DNA of 11,779 nt. It comes from CAYYHA01 sp964471535 (GTDB taxonomy: Bacteria; Myxococcota; Myxococcia; SLRQ01). Shown one piece after another: positions 1 to 9,100 of the stretch (its first letter is position 1; the number at the start of each line of letters is the position of its first letter). The translations under genes and the position numbers were made by a program. Under the pieces are notes generated by a model. It was not told the DNA's origin and ran no database searches. It saw only the letters and a program-made list of their open reading frames with translations. The stretch spans positions 1-11,779 of the forward strand of contig CAYYHA010000118.1 in NCBI GenBank assembly GCA_964471535.1. The letters run 5' to 3'.

Positions 1-759
1 CCGGCGCCGGCACCGGACGATGGCCGGCCCCTGCAGGTGGTGGTGGTCGACCTCTTGCGCCTCGACCTTCCCGATCGCGTGCGCTACCGATACCTGCTCC
101 TCGTGGGGCCACCGCTGACCGTGCGCGTCTGCGCCGAGTTCGAGCTGCATGGCCCCGACCGGTGGCCCGCCCACTCGGGCCTGCTGCCGGCCTTCGGTGG
201 CGCCGGGCCCCGCCTGCGCTGGCAAGGCACCCGGCGCTCGGAGCGGGTGGAGCTTCTGTTCACGCCCTCCGGTGTGGTCGAGCCCACCCGCTTTGGCGGG
301 CTCCTCCTGGGGCCCGCGTCCCTTTCCCTGGACTGGCGGCGCCTTCGGGGCGTGGCGCTGTGGTGGAGCGAGCACGGGGCAGGCGCGCCGCCCGCAGTGG
401 GGCGGCGCTTCGCGGGCGTGACGGCGGACGGGACGGTGGTGGTGGAGAACGATGGCCACCTGCTCCTCCGTAGGCGCGGCGGCAAGCGGCGCCGCGCCCA
501 GGCAGAGCTCACGCTGCGGACGGGGCCCGGCATCGAGGCGGCCGTCGGAGCCTCACCGGTCGATCTCGGCGCCCTCGACCGATACCGCACCGCGCGCGCC
601 CCGGCCGTGCCGGTAGCTGCCTCGGCGGGGGGCGAGGGAGCCGAGGGTCGGTCCGCGGCCGGCCTTCTGATGGTGCGCGAGCCGGCGGCGGTAGCGCAGG
701 CGAGGGGGCGGGGGGAGGTGGCCTGGCCGGGCGACCGGCGGTGCCGGCCGCTTCCCTGA
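1..759 (+). CDS. Hypothetical protein, 5'-truncated by the window edge
   Basis: The frame is open from the first base to a TGA at 757-759, giving about 252 residues; the true start lies before the window. The first in-window start is GTG at 37, but the frame continues upstream of it. Coding is supported by nearly uniform G/C at third codon positions and a varied amino acid mix over the first two thirds, with alternating hydrophobic segments that look like a beta-rich fold. The region around codons 155-170 is Arg/Lys-rich, and the last 50 or so residues are Ala/Gly/Arg-rich and probably disordered. I do not recognise a family and see no signal peptide, membrane helix or catalytic motif in the visible part. 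A 133-nt gap separates it from the next gene, so it is probably not in the same tight operon. The tail is low-complexity enough that a late frameshift cannot be excluded. Confidence 0.65.
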   Translation, partial: PAPAPDDGRPLQVVVVDLLRLDLPDRVRYRYLLLVGPPLTVRVCAEFELHGPDRWPAHSGLLPAFGGAGPRLRWQGTRRSERVELLFTPSGVVEPTRFGGLLLGPASLSLDWRRLRGVALWWSEHGAGAPPAVGRRFAGVTADGTVVVENDGHLLLRRRGGKRRRAQAELTLRTGPGIEAAVGASPVDLGALDRYRTARAPAVPVAASAGGEGAEGRSAAGLLMVREPAAVAQARGRGEVAWPGDRRCRPLP

Positions 760-879
760 AGGCCCCCAGCGTGGCACGGACAGCAGCGTCCCCTCCGACC
801 CCAACACGGCGGGTCGCCACCACCGGGATTCAACCTGCGCCACAACCTGTTAGGGTTCGCCCACCCTTTCCCTCCAGCG

Positions 880-885
880 AAGGAG
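880..885 (+). promoter_or_regulatory. Ribosome binding site for the SurA_N-DsbA lipoprotein gene
   Basis: AAGGAG lies 7 nt before TTG at 893. This spacing decides the start: the in-frame ATG at 902 would be 16 nt away, too far for this site. The unusual TTG start is therefore preferred. Confidence 0.7.
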
Positions 886-892
886 CACGCTC

Positions 893-2128
893 TTGCGACA
901 GATGGTTCGAACGTCCCCGACCTCCCGCCTGGCCCTGCTCTTGGGCCTCCTTTGCAGCCTGGCACTCGCGGGCGCCACAGGCTGCCCCGACCCGGCGCGT
1001 CAGCCAAAGCAGCAGGGCGCCCCGGGTGTGTCCACCGGCGCGGGGGCGCCGGGCACCCAGACGGCACAAGGGGCGCCCGAGGGTGCCGGCGCGGCCGGTG
1101 TCGGCGAGGAGGTACCGGGAACGCCGCGCAAGCTCTTCCCCTCGGAACCCGACCCGGGCGATGTGCTCGCCCGCTTCGCCGGCCGGGAACTGACCGCCCG
1201 GGAACTCGATGCCACCATCGCCGGAGAGCTGGCGAGCCAGGAGCAGGAGTTCGCCCAGAAGCGCTTCGAGCTGCGCCGCCAGGCCCTCGAACGCTACGTG
1301 AGCGAGCAGCTCCTCGAAGCGGAGGCGAAGAAACGGGGGCTTCCCGACAGTGAGGCGCTCGTGCGATCCGAGGTGGACACCGTCGACAAGAAGGTGACCG
1401 AGGAGGAGATCCAGGCCTTCTACGAGGCCAACAAGCAGGCCATCGGCGGGATGCCGCTCGAGTACGTGCGCGATCGCATCGAGCAGGCGGTGGTGCGCCA
1501 GCGGCAGCAGAAAAAGTTCGACGCGCTGATGGAGCGCCTCCGCGCCGAGGCGAAGGTGGAGATCCTCTTCGATGCCCCGCGGGTGGAGGTCGAGGCCACC
1601 GGCCCGGCGCTCGGTCCCAAGGACGCGCCAGTGACCATCGTCGAGTTCTCCGACTTCGAGTGCCCGTACTGCGGCCGGGCCAAGGAGACGGTGCACCAGA
1701 TCGTGGACGCCTACCCGAAGCAGGTCCGCTTCGTGTTCCGGAACTTCCCCTTGAGCTTCCACAGCCATGCGCGGAAGGCGGCCGAGGCGGGGCTGTGCGC
1801 GGCGGCGCAGGGCAAGTTCTGGCCCTATCACGACATCCTCTTCGGCAATCAGCAAGCGCTCGAAGTCGAGGACCTGAAGGCGCACGCGGCCAAGGTGAAG
1901 GGCCTCGACGTCGAGGCCTTCTCGCGCTGTCTGGATTCGGGGGAGATGGCCGAGGCGGTGGAGCGGGACATCGCGGCCGGGCAGCGGGCCGGCGTCACGG
2001 GTACCCCTGCGTTCTTCGTCAACGGCATCCCGGTCTCGGGGGCCATGCCCTTCGAACGCTTCAAGAAGCTGATCGACGACGAGTTGGCCCGCGCCGCGAA
2101 AGGGGGTGGGCCGGAGGAGGAGAAGTGA
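893..2128 (+). CDS. SurA_N-DsbA fusion, predicted thiol-disulfide lipoprotein
   Basis: The 411-residue product is predicted to be an envelope thiol-disulfide oxidoreductase with a chaperone-like N-terminal domain. Residues 1-31 form a basic N-terminus, a Leu/Ala-rich core and an imperfect lipobox ending ATG-Cys31, so it is probably a lipoprotein. Residues 32-80 are a Gly/Ala/Pro-rich linker. Residues 88-225 are charged and helical and resemble the SurA/trigger-factor-type N-terminal domain, without a following PPIase domain. Residues 235-400 match the DsbA/thioredoxin_4 fold: strand, then CPYC active site (Cys257, Cys260), helical insert, and the cis-proline loop GTP (Pro372). Extra cysteines sit at 302 and 346. 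The TTG start is chosen from the AAGGAG site at 880-885. The stop overlaps the proS ATG by one base (TGATG). Disulfide exchange on secreted proteins is the family role; whether it oxidises, reduces or isomerises is not visible. It could be misannotated as a peptidylprolyl isomerase. Confidence 0.9.
   Translation: MRQMVRTSPTSRLALLLGLLCSLALAGATGCPDPARQPKQQGAPGVSTGAGAPGTQTAQGAPEGAGAAGVGEEVPGTPRKLFPSEPDPGDVLARFAGRELTARELDATIAGELASQEQEFAQKRFELRRQALERYVSEQLLEAEAKKRGLPDSEALVRSEVDTVDKKVTEEEIQAFYEANKQAIGGMPLEYVRDRIEQAVVRQRQQKKFDALMERLRAEAKVEILFDAPRVEVEATGPALGPKDAPVTIVEFSDFECPYCGRAKETVHQIVDAYPKQVRFVFRNFPLSFHSHARKAAEAGLCAAAQGKFWPYHDILFGNQQALEVEDLKAHAAKVKGLDVEAFSRCLDSGEMAEAVERDIAAGQRAGVTGTPAFFVNGIPVSGAMPFERFKKLIDDELARAAKGGGPEEEK
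2113..2120 (+). promoter_or_regulatory. Ribosome binding site for proS
   Basis: GGAGGAGG ends 7 nt before the ATG at 2128 and lies inside the last codons of the upstream gene. It identifies this ATG, rather than any earlier in-frame codon from 1660 onward, as the proS start. Confidence 0.75.
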
Positions 2129-3843
2129 TGCGGCTGTCCAGCCTCTTTGCACCGACGCTCAAGGAAGCCCCGAGCGACGCCGTCTTCCCCAGCCACATCC
2201 TCCTCGTGCGGGCCGGGTACATCCGGCAGCTGGCCGCCGGCATCTACTCCTTTCTTCCCCTCGGGTGGCGGGTGATGCGGAAGATCGAGGCGATCATCCG
2301 GGAAGAGATGGAGGCGGTGGGCGCCCAGGAGTTCCTGCTCCCGGCGCTGCACCCCCGGGAGGTGTGGGACGCCTCTGGCCGCTGGGAGGTGATGGGCGAG
2401 AATCTCTTCCGCCTGCAGGATCGCGGTGGCCGCGATCTGTGTCTCGGCATGACACACGAGGAGATCTTCACCCGCATCGCGGCGAGCGAGCTGCGCTCCT
2501 ACCGGGACCTGCCGCAGGTCTGGTACCAGATCCAGACGAAGTTCCGTGACGAGCCGCGCCCGAAGGGGGGGCTCCTCCGGGTGCGGGAGTTCATCATGAA
2601 GGACGCCTACTCCTTCGATCTCGATGAGGCCGGCTTGGACGCGGCCTTCGAGGCGCAGCGGGAGGCCTACGTGCGGATCTTCGACCGCTGCGGTCTGAAG
2701 TTTCATGCGGTGCAGGCGCACTCGGGGGCCATGGGGGGCAACGAATCGGTGGAGTTCATGGTGCGCACGCCGGCCGGAGAGGACCAGGTCGCCGCCTGCG
2801 AGGCCTGCGGCTACGCCGCGAACACCGAGAAGGCGACCTCGCGCCCCGAACCGGTCTCCGATCCCGATTCGGTTCCGGAGCCGGAAAAGTTCCCCACGCC
2901 GGGCCTTGCGACCATCGAGGAGCTGGCTGCGGCCTTCCCCGACCTGGCGCCGCCCGAACGACAGATCAAGACGCTCGTCTACATCGCCGGCGGCGATCCG
3001 GTCCTGGTGCTCCTCCGTGGCGACGACGAGCTGATGGAAGCGAAGCTCGAGGCGGCCACCGGCTGTGCCGAGCTGCGACCCGCCACGGCAGAGGAGATCC
3101 AGGGGCTGCTCGGCGCCGAGCCGGGTTCCCTGGGCGCGGTGGGCGTCACCGAGATTCCCGTCTACGCCGACCGGCGCCTAGAGGGGCGCCGGGGGATGGT
3201 CACCGGCGCCAACGAGACCGGTTTCCACCTGAAGAATGTCGACGTGGACCGAGATCTTTGCGTTCGGGTGTGGGCGGATCTCCGGACCGTGCGGGCCGGC
3301 GAGCCGTGTCCCGAGTGTGGCGCGCCGCTCGAGGTCTTCGAAGCCCTGGAGGTGGGTCACATCTTCAAGCTGGGGACGAAGTACAGTGAGGCGATGGGTG
3401 CCTACGTCCTCGACGAGACAGGCCGGCAGGTGCCGATCGTCATGGGCAGCTACGGAATCGGCGTGGGCCGGATCATGGCTGCGGCGGTGGAGCTGTGCCA
3501 CGACGAGGACGGCATCGTCTGGCCGATGAGCATCGCTCCGTTCCAGGTGGAGGTGGTGCCCCTGCAGATGCAGGATGCGGAGGTCCGGCAGGCTGCGGAA
3601 GCGATCTACGAAGCCCTGTCCGAGGCGGGCATCGAGGTGCTCCTCGACGATCGCGACGAACGGGCGGGCGTGAAGTTCAAGGACGCCGACCTCTACGGCC
3701 TCCCGGTGCGGATCGCCATCGGCGGTCGCGGGCTGAAAGAAGGTGTGGTGGAGCTGAAGTTGCGTCGCGAGACGGCGGTGAAGAAGATCGATCGCGACCC
3801 AGCGGCGGTGGTCGCTGCGGTGAGAGCGCTCCTGGAGGCTTGA
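2128..3843 (+). CDS. proS: Prolyl-tRNA synthetase (bacterial type with editing domain)
   Basis: This cytoplasmic class II synthetase charges tRNA-Pro with proline using ATP. The 571-residue product has the usual bacterial (ProS type 1) length and order. The catalytic core begins with the N-terminal segment MRLSSLF and the AGYIRQLAAGIYSFLP stretch (29-44). Motif 2 spans about 139-163 (FRDEPRPKGGLLRVREFIMK and following), and motif 3 is GSYGIGVGR at 440-448. Between them, about 224-400, lies the YbaK-like cis-editing insertion, with Lys281 near the position of the editing lysine of E. coli ProRS. Two CxxC pairs (224-227 and 394-397) flank the insertion, as seen in many family members. The C-terminal anticodon-binding domain covers about 470-571, with DDRDERAGVKFKDADL at 507-522. 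The ATG overlaps the preceding stop and follows a strong GGAGGAGG site. Nothing looks degraded, and identity is nearly certain. Confidence 0.98.
   Translation: MRLSSLFAPTLKEAPSDAVFPSHILLVRAGYIRQLAAGIYSFLPLGWRVMRKIEAIIREEMEAVGAQEFLLPALHPREVWDASGRWEVMGENLFRLQDRGGRDLCLGMTHEEIFTRIAASELRSYRDLPQVWYQIQTKFRDEPRPKGGLLRVREFIMKDAYSFDLDEAGLDAAFEAQREAYVRIFDRCGLKFHAVQAHSGAMGGNESVEFMVRTPAGEDQVAACEACGYAANTEKATSRPEPVSDPDSVPEPEKFPTPGLATIEELAAAFPDLAPPERQIKTLVYIAGGDPVLVLLRGDDELMEAKLEAATGCAELRPATAEEIQGLLGAEPGSLGAVGVTEIPVYADRRLEGRRGMVTGANETGFHLKNVDVDRDLCVRVWADLRTVRAGEPCPECGAPLEVFEALEVGHIFKLGTKYSEAMGAYVLDETGRQVPIVMGSYGIGVGRIMAAAVELCHDEDGIVWPMSIAPFQVEVVPLQMQDAEVRQAAEAIYEALSEAGIEVLLDDRDERAGVKFKDADLYGLPVRIAIGGRGLKEGVVELKLRRETAVKKIDRDPAAVVAAVRALLEA
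3834..3838 (+). promoter_or_regulatory. Ribosome binding site for the DUF4388 gene
   Basis: GGAGG lies within the final codons of proS, 6 nt before the ATG at 3845. It supports translation of the DUF4388 gene from the same transcript. Confidence 0.7.
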
Positions 3844-3844
3844 G

Positions 3845-5359
3845 ATGATCATTCGGGTGGAAGCCGGCGAGGTCGATCTCCTCACCGCCTCCCCCGAAGT
3901 GCTCGAACAGCTCGGACTCGGGGCCAAGGAGCCCTTGCTCGCCTCGGGCGCACAGGGCGTCGCGGTGCTCGCCGGCCGCCGCGCGCCGGGCTTCTTCGCT
4001 GGCGACCTGCGCACGCTCGGGGTGGCCGAGGCCATGAACCTCATCAACTCGGGCCGGCGCCACGGGCTCGCTGTTTTCGATCTATCGGGTGGCCGGAAGG
4101 TGCTGCACTTCGACGAGGGCGAGGTGGTCTTCGCCGCGAGCACCTTCGAGCACGACCGTCTCGGTGAGGCCTTGTGGCGCGCCGGCTTCGTCGACCTCGC
4201 GAAGCTCGAGGCGATACAAGGGTCGCTGCCCCCGGGGAAGCGCCTGGGGGAGTACCTGGTCGAACGGGGCCTGGTCAGCTCCGCGGAACTCTACCGGGGC
4301 CTGGTGCGGCAGGTGCGCGACATCGTCCTGTCGCTCTTCCACTTCCGAAGCGGGCGGCTCCTCTTCATCGAAGGGGCGCAGGTGACGAGCGAGCGCGTGC
4401 AGCTCGAGCAGCCGACCGCCGAGCTCATCCTGGAGGGCCTGCGGCAGGTGGACGATCTGGCGCGCCTGCGCGAGCGCATCAGCTTGGAGACGGTGTACGT
4501 CGCGCGGGAGCCAGGACCCGGCATGACGCTGAACGCCCAGGAGCTTGCCGTGCTGCGCCTCACCACGGGCGTGCACACGGCGCGCGAGGTGCTGCAGGCG
4601 AGCCAGCTCGGCGAGTTCGATGCCATGAAGGCGCTGTCCACGCTGGTGGAGGCCGGTCTCTTGGTGGCGCGCCACCAAGCCGATGCCTCCCGGGCCCGCG
4701 CCGACCACGCCGAGCGCACCGAGGCGGGGCAGGGTACCGAGACGACGGTCTCACTGCATCCACCGGCGGAGGTGCGGGCCGAGGAGCCCGAGCGAACCCT
4801 CACCGCCACCTCACCTGTCGGCAGGGAGGAGGGCCCGCCGGCTGAGGGGCTCGGGGAGAGCACGGAGGTGGGGACCCTGCCGGAGCTCCCACGCGCGGGC
4901 CTCCCCACGCTGGCGGTCGACACCGAGCCGGCGACCTTCGTCGACCTCGATCCGGGCGGTCCCCCGAGCCAGGCCACCCGAGTGGACCGCGTGATCGACC
5001 TGAGCGAGGTCGCCGAGCGGATGCCTTTCCTCGCCTACACCAAGTCGATTCGCAAGGTTTGGGAGGTGCTCTCGAAGGCGGGCGCGGATCCTGCGGCGCT
5101 GCAGAGCTACTTCGAGCAGGCGCCGCCGGAGTATCGGAAGCTCTTCCAAGGTGCCTCCCTCGAGGGGGGGACCTTCACCACCGTGAAGGTGCTCGAGAAC
5201 GCTCGACACGCCTATGGAGAGGGGTACAAGAGCAAGGCGATGGAGGCGTTGGACGCCTTCCAGGCCTTCGCCCTCTTTCAGGCGCGAAACACGCTCTCGC
5301 CCGAGGCGGCGGGCAAGCTCGAGCGGCTGGTGATGCTCTACCACCTGGGGAAGGCATGA
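3845..5359 (+). CDS. DUF4388 (PATAN) domain-containing protein
   Basis: The 504-residue product has no signal peptide or membrane helix and is probably cytoplasmic. Residues 49-115 match the DUF4388/PATAN pattern: FFAGDL at 50-55, then a helix with EAMNLINSGRRHGLAVF, a strand pair, and an FDEGEVVFA segment. Residues 116-275 continue with helical stretches typical of proteins carrying this domain (KRLGEYLVERGLVS at 132-145, and a winged-helix-like stretch around 235-275). Residues 276-380 are Glu/Pro/Thr/Gly-rich and probably disordered. Residues 385-504 form a second folded, mostly helical part without a family I can name. PATAN domains are common in myxobacterial and cyanobacterial signalling proteins and are thought to mediate protein interactions; no enzymatic motif is visible. 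The gene starts 1 nt after the proS stop, and its own stop overlaps the pyrF ATG (ATGA), so it is embedded in a housekeeping operon. A regulatory or scaffolding role is inference. Confidence 0.9.
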   Translation: MIIRVEAGEVDLLTASPEVLEQLGLGAKEPLLASGAQGVAVLAGRRAPGFFAGDLRTLGVAEAMNLINSGRRHGLAVFDLSGGRKVLHFDEGEVVFAASTFEHDRLGEALWRAGFVDLAKLEAIQGSLPPGKRLGEYLVERGLVSSAELYRGLVRQVRDIVLSLFHFRSGRLLFIEGAQVTSERVQLEQPTAELILEGLRQVDDLARLRERISLETVYVAREPGPGMTLNAQELAVLRLTTGVHTAREVLQASQLGEFDAMKALSTLVEAGLLVARHQADASRARADHAERTEAGQGTETTVSLHPPAEVRAEEPERTLTATSPVGREEGPPAEGLGESTEVGTLPELPRAGLPTLAVDTEPATFVDLDPGGPPSQATRVDRVIDLSEVAERMPFLAYTKSIRKVWEVLSKAGADPAALQSYFEQAPPEYRKLFQGASLEGGTFTTVKVLENARHAYGEGYKSKAMEALDAFQAFALFQARNTLSPEAAGKLERLVMLYHLGKA

Positions 5360-6093
5360 AGGTGACGCCCGCGGATCGGATCATCCCGGCCCTCGACACG
5401 GCCGACGCCGATGTCGCCCTTGGACTCGCCGAGCGGCTGTCGGGCACCGTCACGCACGTGAAGGTAGGCCTCGAGCTCTTCTCTGCCCACGGGCCGGACC
5501 TCGTGCGACGGATACGGACGCTTGGGCTCGAGGTCTTCCTGGACCTGAAGCTCCACGACATCCCGAACACGGTCCGCGGCGCGGCGCGGGCGGTGGCCGG
5601 GCTGGGCGTTCGCCTCCTCACCGTGCACGCGCTCGGCGGGGCCGAGATGGTCGAAGCCGCGGTGGCGGGGGCGACCGAGGGCGCCGAGGCAGCGGGCGTG
5701 GCGCCTCCGGAGATCCTCGCGGTGACCGTCCTGACCTCCCTCGATGCGGCCGCGCTCGAGCGGCTGGGCCTCGCGGGGCCCCCCGATGCGGCCGTGCTGC
5801 GCCTGGCGAGGTCTGCCGCGGGCGCGGGGGCCCACGGGATCGTGTGCTCGCCCCACGAGGCCGCTACCGTGCGCCAAGCGCTGGGAGCCGGGGCGCGGAT
5901 CGTCACACCCGGCGTGCGGCCGGTCGGAGCGAGCGCGGGCGACCAAGCGCGTATCGCCACACCCGAGGCGGCACTGCGCGCAGGCGCGGACCAGCTCGTG
6001 GTGGGGCGTCCGATTCGTGAATCTCCGGATCCGGTGGCTGCTGCGCAGGCGCTCGTTCAGGCCTGTGCACGGGTGACCGCCTCGGTCACGTGA
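5356..6093 (+). CDS. pyrF: Orotidine 5'-phosphate decarboxylase
   Basis: PyrF decarboxylates OMP to UMP, the last step of de novo pyrimidine synthesis, in the cytoplasm. The 245-residue product is normal for the short bacterial TIM-barrel form. Visible signatures are the N-terminal strand IIPALDT (9-15), Lys36 in VKVG, the catalytic DxKxxD array (Asp63, Lys65, Asp68 in FLDLKLHDIP), the TVHALGG strand (89-95), the loop TPGVRP (184-189), GDQARIATP (195-203), and the phosphate-binding VVGRPI strand (215-220). The ATG overlaps the upstream stop as ATGA. A purine-rich GGGGAAGG tract immediately precedes it, and the closer spacing suggests reliance on translational coupling. It is the last gene of the plus-strand block and converges on the PHP lipoprotein gene after 96 nt. 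All catalytic residues are present. Confidence 0.97.
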   Translation: MKVTPADRIIPALDTADADVALGLAERLSGTVTHVKVGLELFSAHGPDLVRRIRTLGLEVFLDLKLHDIPNTVRGAARAVAGLGVRLLTVHALGGAEMVEAAVAGATEGAEAAGVAPPEILAVTVLTSLDAAALERLGLAGPPDAAVLRLARSAAGAGAHGIVCSPHEAATVRQALGAGARIVTPGVRPVGASAGDQARIATPEAALRAGADQLVVGRPIRESPDPVAAAQALVQACARVTASVT

Positions 6094-6125
6094 CGGATTC
6101 GGACGGCGCGGACCTGGAACCACCG

Positions 6126-6140
6126 GGCGGCGAGGCCGCC
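6126..6140. terminator. Small GC hairpin between convergent pyrF and the PHP gene
   Basis: GGCGGC, then GAG, then GCCGCC forms a perfect 6-bp stem with a 3-nt loop, 33 nt after the pyrF stop. No T-tract follows on either strand, so this is at best a weak or Rho-assisted termination element. Confidence 0.25.
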
Positions 6141-6189
6141 GTAGAGGTGGGCTTGGCACGAAGCGGCGGTCCCCGGGGCTCTCGATCCT

Positions 6190-9100
6190 CTAGTGGCCGG
6201 GGCTGCCGTGCCCCGGATGGGCCATGCGGCCGAAGATCTCGTCGACCTTTCGCGGGGTCAGTGGCGGCCGCTGTGGTCGGGGGGCAATCCGCGGTGCCGC
6301 CTTCGAGAAGTGCTTCGGCGCCTGGTACATCCCATCTCCGTCGGTGTCGATGAAAACGGGGTTGGTGAAGGCCAGGGCGCCCACGTCCGCTTCGAGGATC
6401 ACGGGAAAGGCGCTCTGGGAACCGCGCACCATCACCACGTACCAGCCGTCCCGTTCGGGCGTTACGGTGAAGCTGCGCGTCACCACATAGCGCTTGTGCG
6501 GCGTCTGGGGGTTCCCGGGATCGTGCGCTCCCGGCACAGGGGTTTCGGCAGCAAGATCCACGGGGATGGTGTCGGTCGGTGGCGGCAACTCGCTCTTCTG
6601 CTCGAAGGCGCGGGCATCGGTGCCATCGATGTTCGCGTAGAGTTCGATGCGATCGATGCCGAACCAGGTGGGAACCTGCACCTCCACCTCCAGCGTGACC
6701 TCGGTGCCCGGCGAGACGGAGAGGACCTCCCCGATCCCCGCCGATTGCGTCCCGTCGGTGGCCCGCAAACGCACGAAGGGGCCGTTGCTGCCGATGACGC
6801 GGCCGGCATTGATCCGTTCGGCGAAGTGCGTGCGGTCGAAGGCGGCGAGTGTGTCGTCACCCACCTCGACCCACGAGTGGGGGGTGCCCACGCCCTGCGA
6901 GTACCACCGGTGGGTGTCGCTCACCGCTGTCGCCGTCACGACCAGGCCACGCTGCAGGAACGCGAACCAATCGTTCGTGCGGGTCTGGAAGTTCGAGAGC
7001 TTGAATCCGTTGTAGATCTCGAGGGCGGTGAAGGACGGATCGAAGAGTCCGGTGTCGTTCGCCGAGGCGGGTGGTGGCTCCATCCGGAAGACGCGGGGAT
7101 CGGCGGCGGTGGTCCCCGTCGCCGTGTCGAGGCCGATCGCCGTGAAGTAGCCCTGGGCGCCGCGTGGGTGGTTGACCTGCACGACCTTCGTCGCGGCGCC
7201 GGGGTGGGCGCGGATGGCGTCGAAGAGCTGTGCAGGGGTCATCGTCTTCCCCTCGCCCTGCCCCCAATCGATGGCCCCGCCGTTCAGGTCGTTGGTGTCG
7301 GCATCGAGCGGGAAGGCGTTGAAGTGGCCCCACTCGAAGCTCGTTACCTCGTCCCCCGCGACGCTGCGGATGAACTTTGACGCCCCGAGCGACTCGATGA
7401 TCGGTGCGTAGTCGGTGACGTAGTCGTGGTCGGTGGAGACGATGACGTCGACGCCTTCGGCGAGGAAGGAGAGGACCCGCTCGATGTTCGGGACCGGCGA
7501 GTCGGGGCTGTTGATTGCGTGGACGTGAAGATCCGCAGAGATCCAACCAGAGGTATCGATGACGGGCATGATCTCGGCGTCCACCGTCACGGTCTTGCCG
7601 GGGTCCACGCGGATTTGCCGCTTTTCCTGGGGCCACCCCGCCGGATCGGTGGACCACTCCGCGCCTCGGCTGACCACCACCTGATACTCGGCCGGAGGCA
7701 GGGGGATGCGGGCCGATCCCGATGGCCCGACGAAGTGCACCGCCTGCACGTTGCGGGGCAGGGGATCGAAGCCGGTGTTGCGGAAGAGCCCCCCCTCGCG
7801 CCGCAGATCCTTCGGACAGGTGTCCACGCAGATGAAGGTGACTTTTGCCGGGACGGGCATGCCGCCGGGGCCGCGCACCTCCACTGCGACGATGCCTGCG
7901 GCGGGCAGCGTGAGGTCGGCCTGCGCTGGTGCGTCTTCGGTGACCGTGAGGGTCACGGGATCCGAGGCGGGGTAGCCAGGGGCCTCCACCCGAAGCGACC
8001 ACTCCCCGGGGGGCAGGCGGCCCTCGAAACGTCCTTCCTCCACGAAGAAGATCGCCTCCGGCTTGCTCTCGCCGCTGCGAATGGCGGCCACACGGGTGCC
8101 CGGTGGGCTCTCGCCCGCCACCGTGCCCTGAACGGTTCCGAGGGGGGTGCCATGGTCTTCGCTCCAGGCGGCGAAGACAGCGGCGTGATCCTTGCCGACA
8201 TAGAAGTCGCGCACCATCGCGCGCGTCTCCCCCGGTGCGAGATCATACGCCCCCGGCGGCGGGCGCTCCGGGCGCTCCCCGGCGAAGTCGAAGAGGCTCT
8301 CGGCACCGAGGACCGCGCCGGTGACCCCGGAGACGGTCATCGCCAGCGTGGATTCGAGATCCTCCCCGACCCATCCCACGGGAGCCCACGCGTAGGCGAC
8401 GTCGTCGGCGAGGTAGGCGAGGTAGGCGTCGGCCGGTTCGGGCAGAGGGGTCGAGGGGTAGCCGTGACGGGAACCACTGGGCCGGGTGGGGTTGAAGAGG
8501 CCCACGTTGCCGCCCGAGTCCATCAGCTCGCCGGCGATGAGGCGCTGCACCGTCTGCGAGTCGTTCCGGAAGGCGGTGACGACGCGGATACGGCTCTCGC
8601 CCGGGTTGAGGATGTAGAAGTGGGTGATGGAAAGACCCATCTCCTGGTCCGGATCCACCCAAAGCTTCCCGGCCGATCCGGCGAGGCTCTCGAAGAGCAC
8701 GGGAACGTTGATGAAGTCGTTCAGGGTGTCCTTGCCGGTCACCGCGAGCACCACCGCCCCGCCGTCGCTGCCGTCGCGCACGACCTCGAAGCGCTCGGGG
8801 AGCAGCGTGCGGCCGAAGTTGATGAGCAGGCCCATCTCCCCGAAGGCGTCGCGGCCCTCGCGGCCGACCACCTCGCCGTCGATGAGGTTGCCCCCCCACG
8901 GCGCAGGCCCCATGTGCCGGTCGTCGCCTTGCACCACGAAGCGCACCTGGTCGTTCTCCAGCAGCCAGTCGCCGGCTTTCGACTGGGCTGCCTGGCCCGT
9001 CAGGCCCTCGCCCTCGGCGAGCTGGCGCACCCGAGCGCCGCTGCCGTCGGTCGCGATCCACGGGGTAAGGTCGACGCAGGCGCCTTCGAAGACCTCACAG

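Noticed and set aside
829..856. Promoter TTCAAC-N16-TAGGGT before the SurA_N-DsbA gene
   Set aside because: Both hexamers match consensus poorly. A promoter is expected in 760-892, but I cannot place it.
830..2152. Long minus-strand frame opposite the SurA_N-DsbA gene
   Set aside because: It mirrors a gene with clear DsbA motifs. Long antisense frames are expected in DNA with this codon bias, and it shows no recognisable motif.
5059..5355. N-terminal extension of pyrF
   Set aside because: The frame is open upstream, but it overlaps the DUF4388 gene. PyrF homology begins at the ATG at 5356.
6090..6353. Plus-strand 87-codon frame starting with GTG over the pyrF stop
   Set aside because: It is Arg/Ser/Gly-rich, lacks a ribosome site and runs into the 3' end of the convergent PHP gene, whose frame is well supported by motifs.
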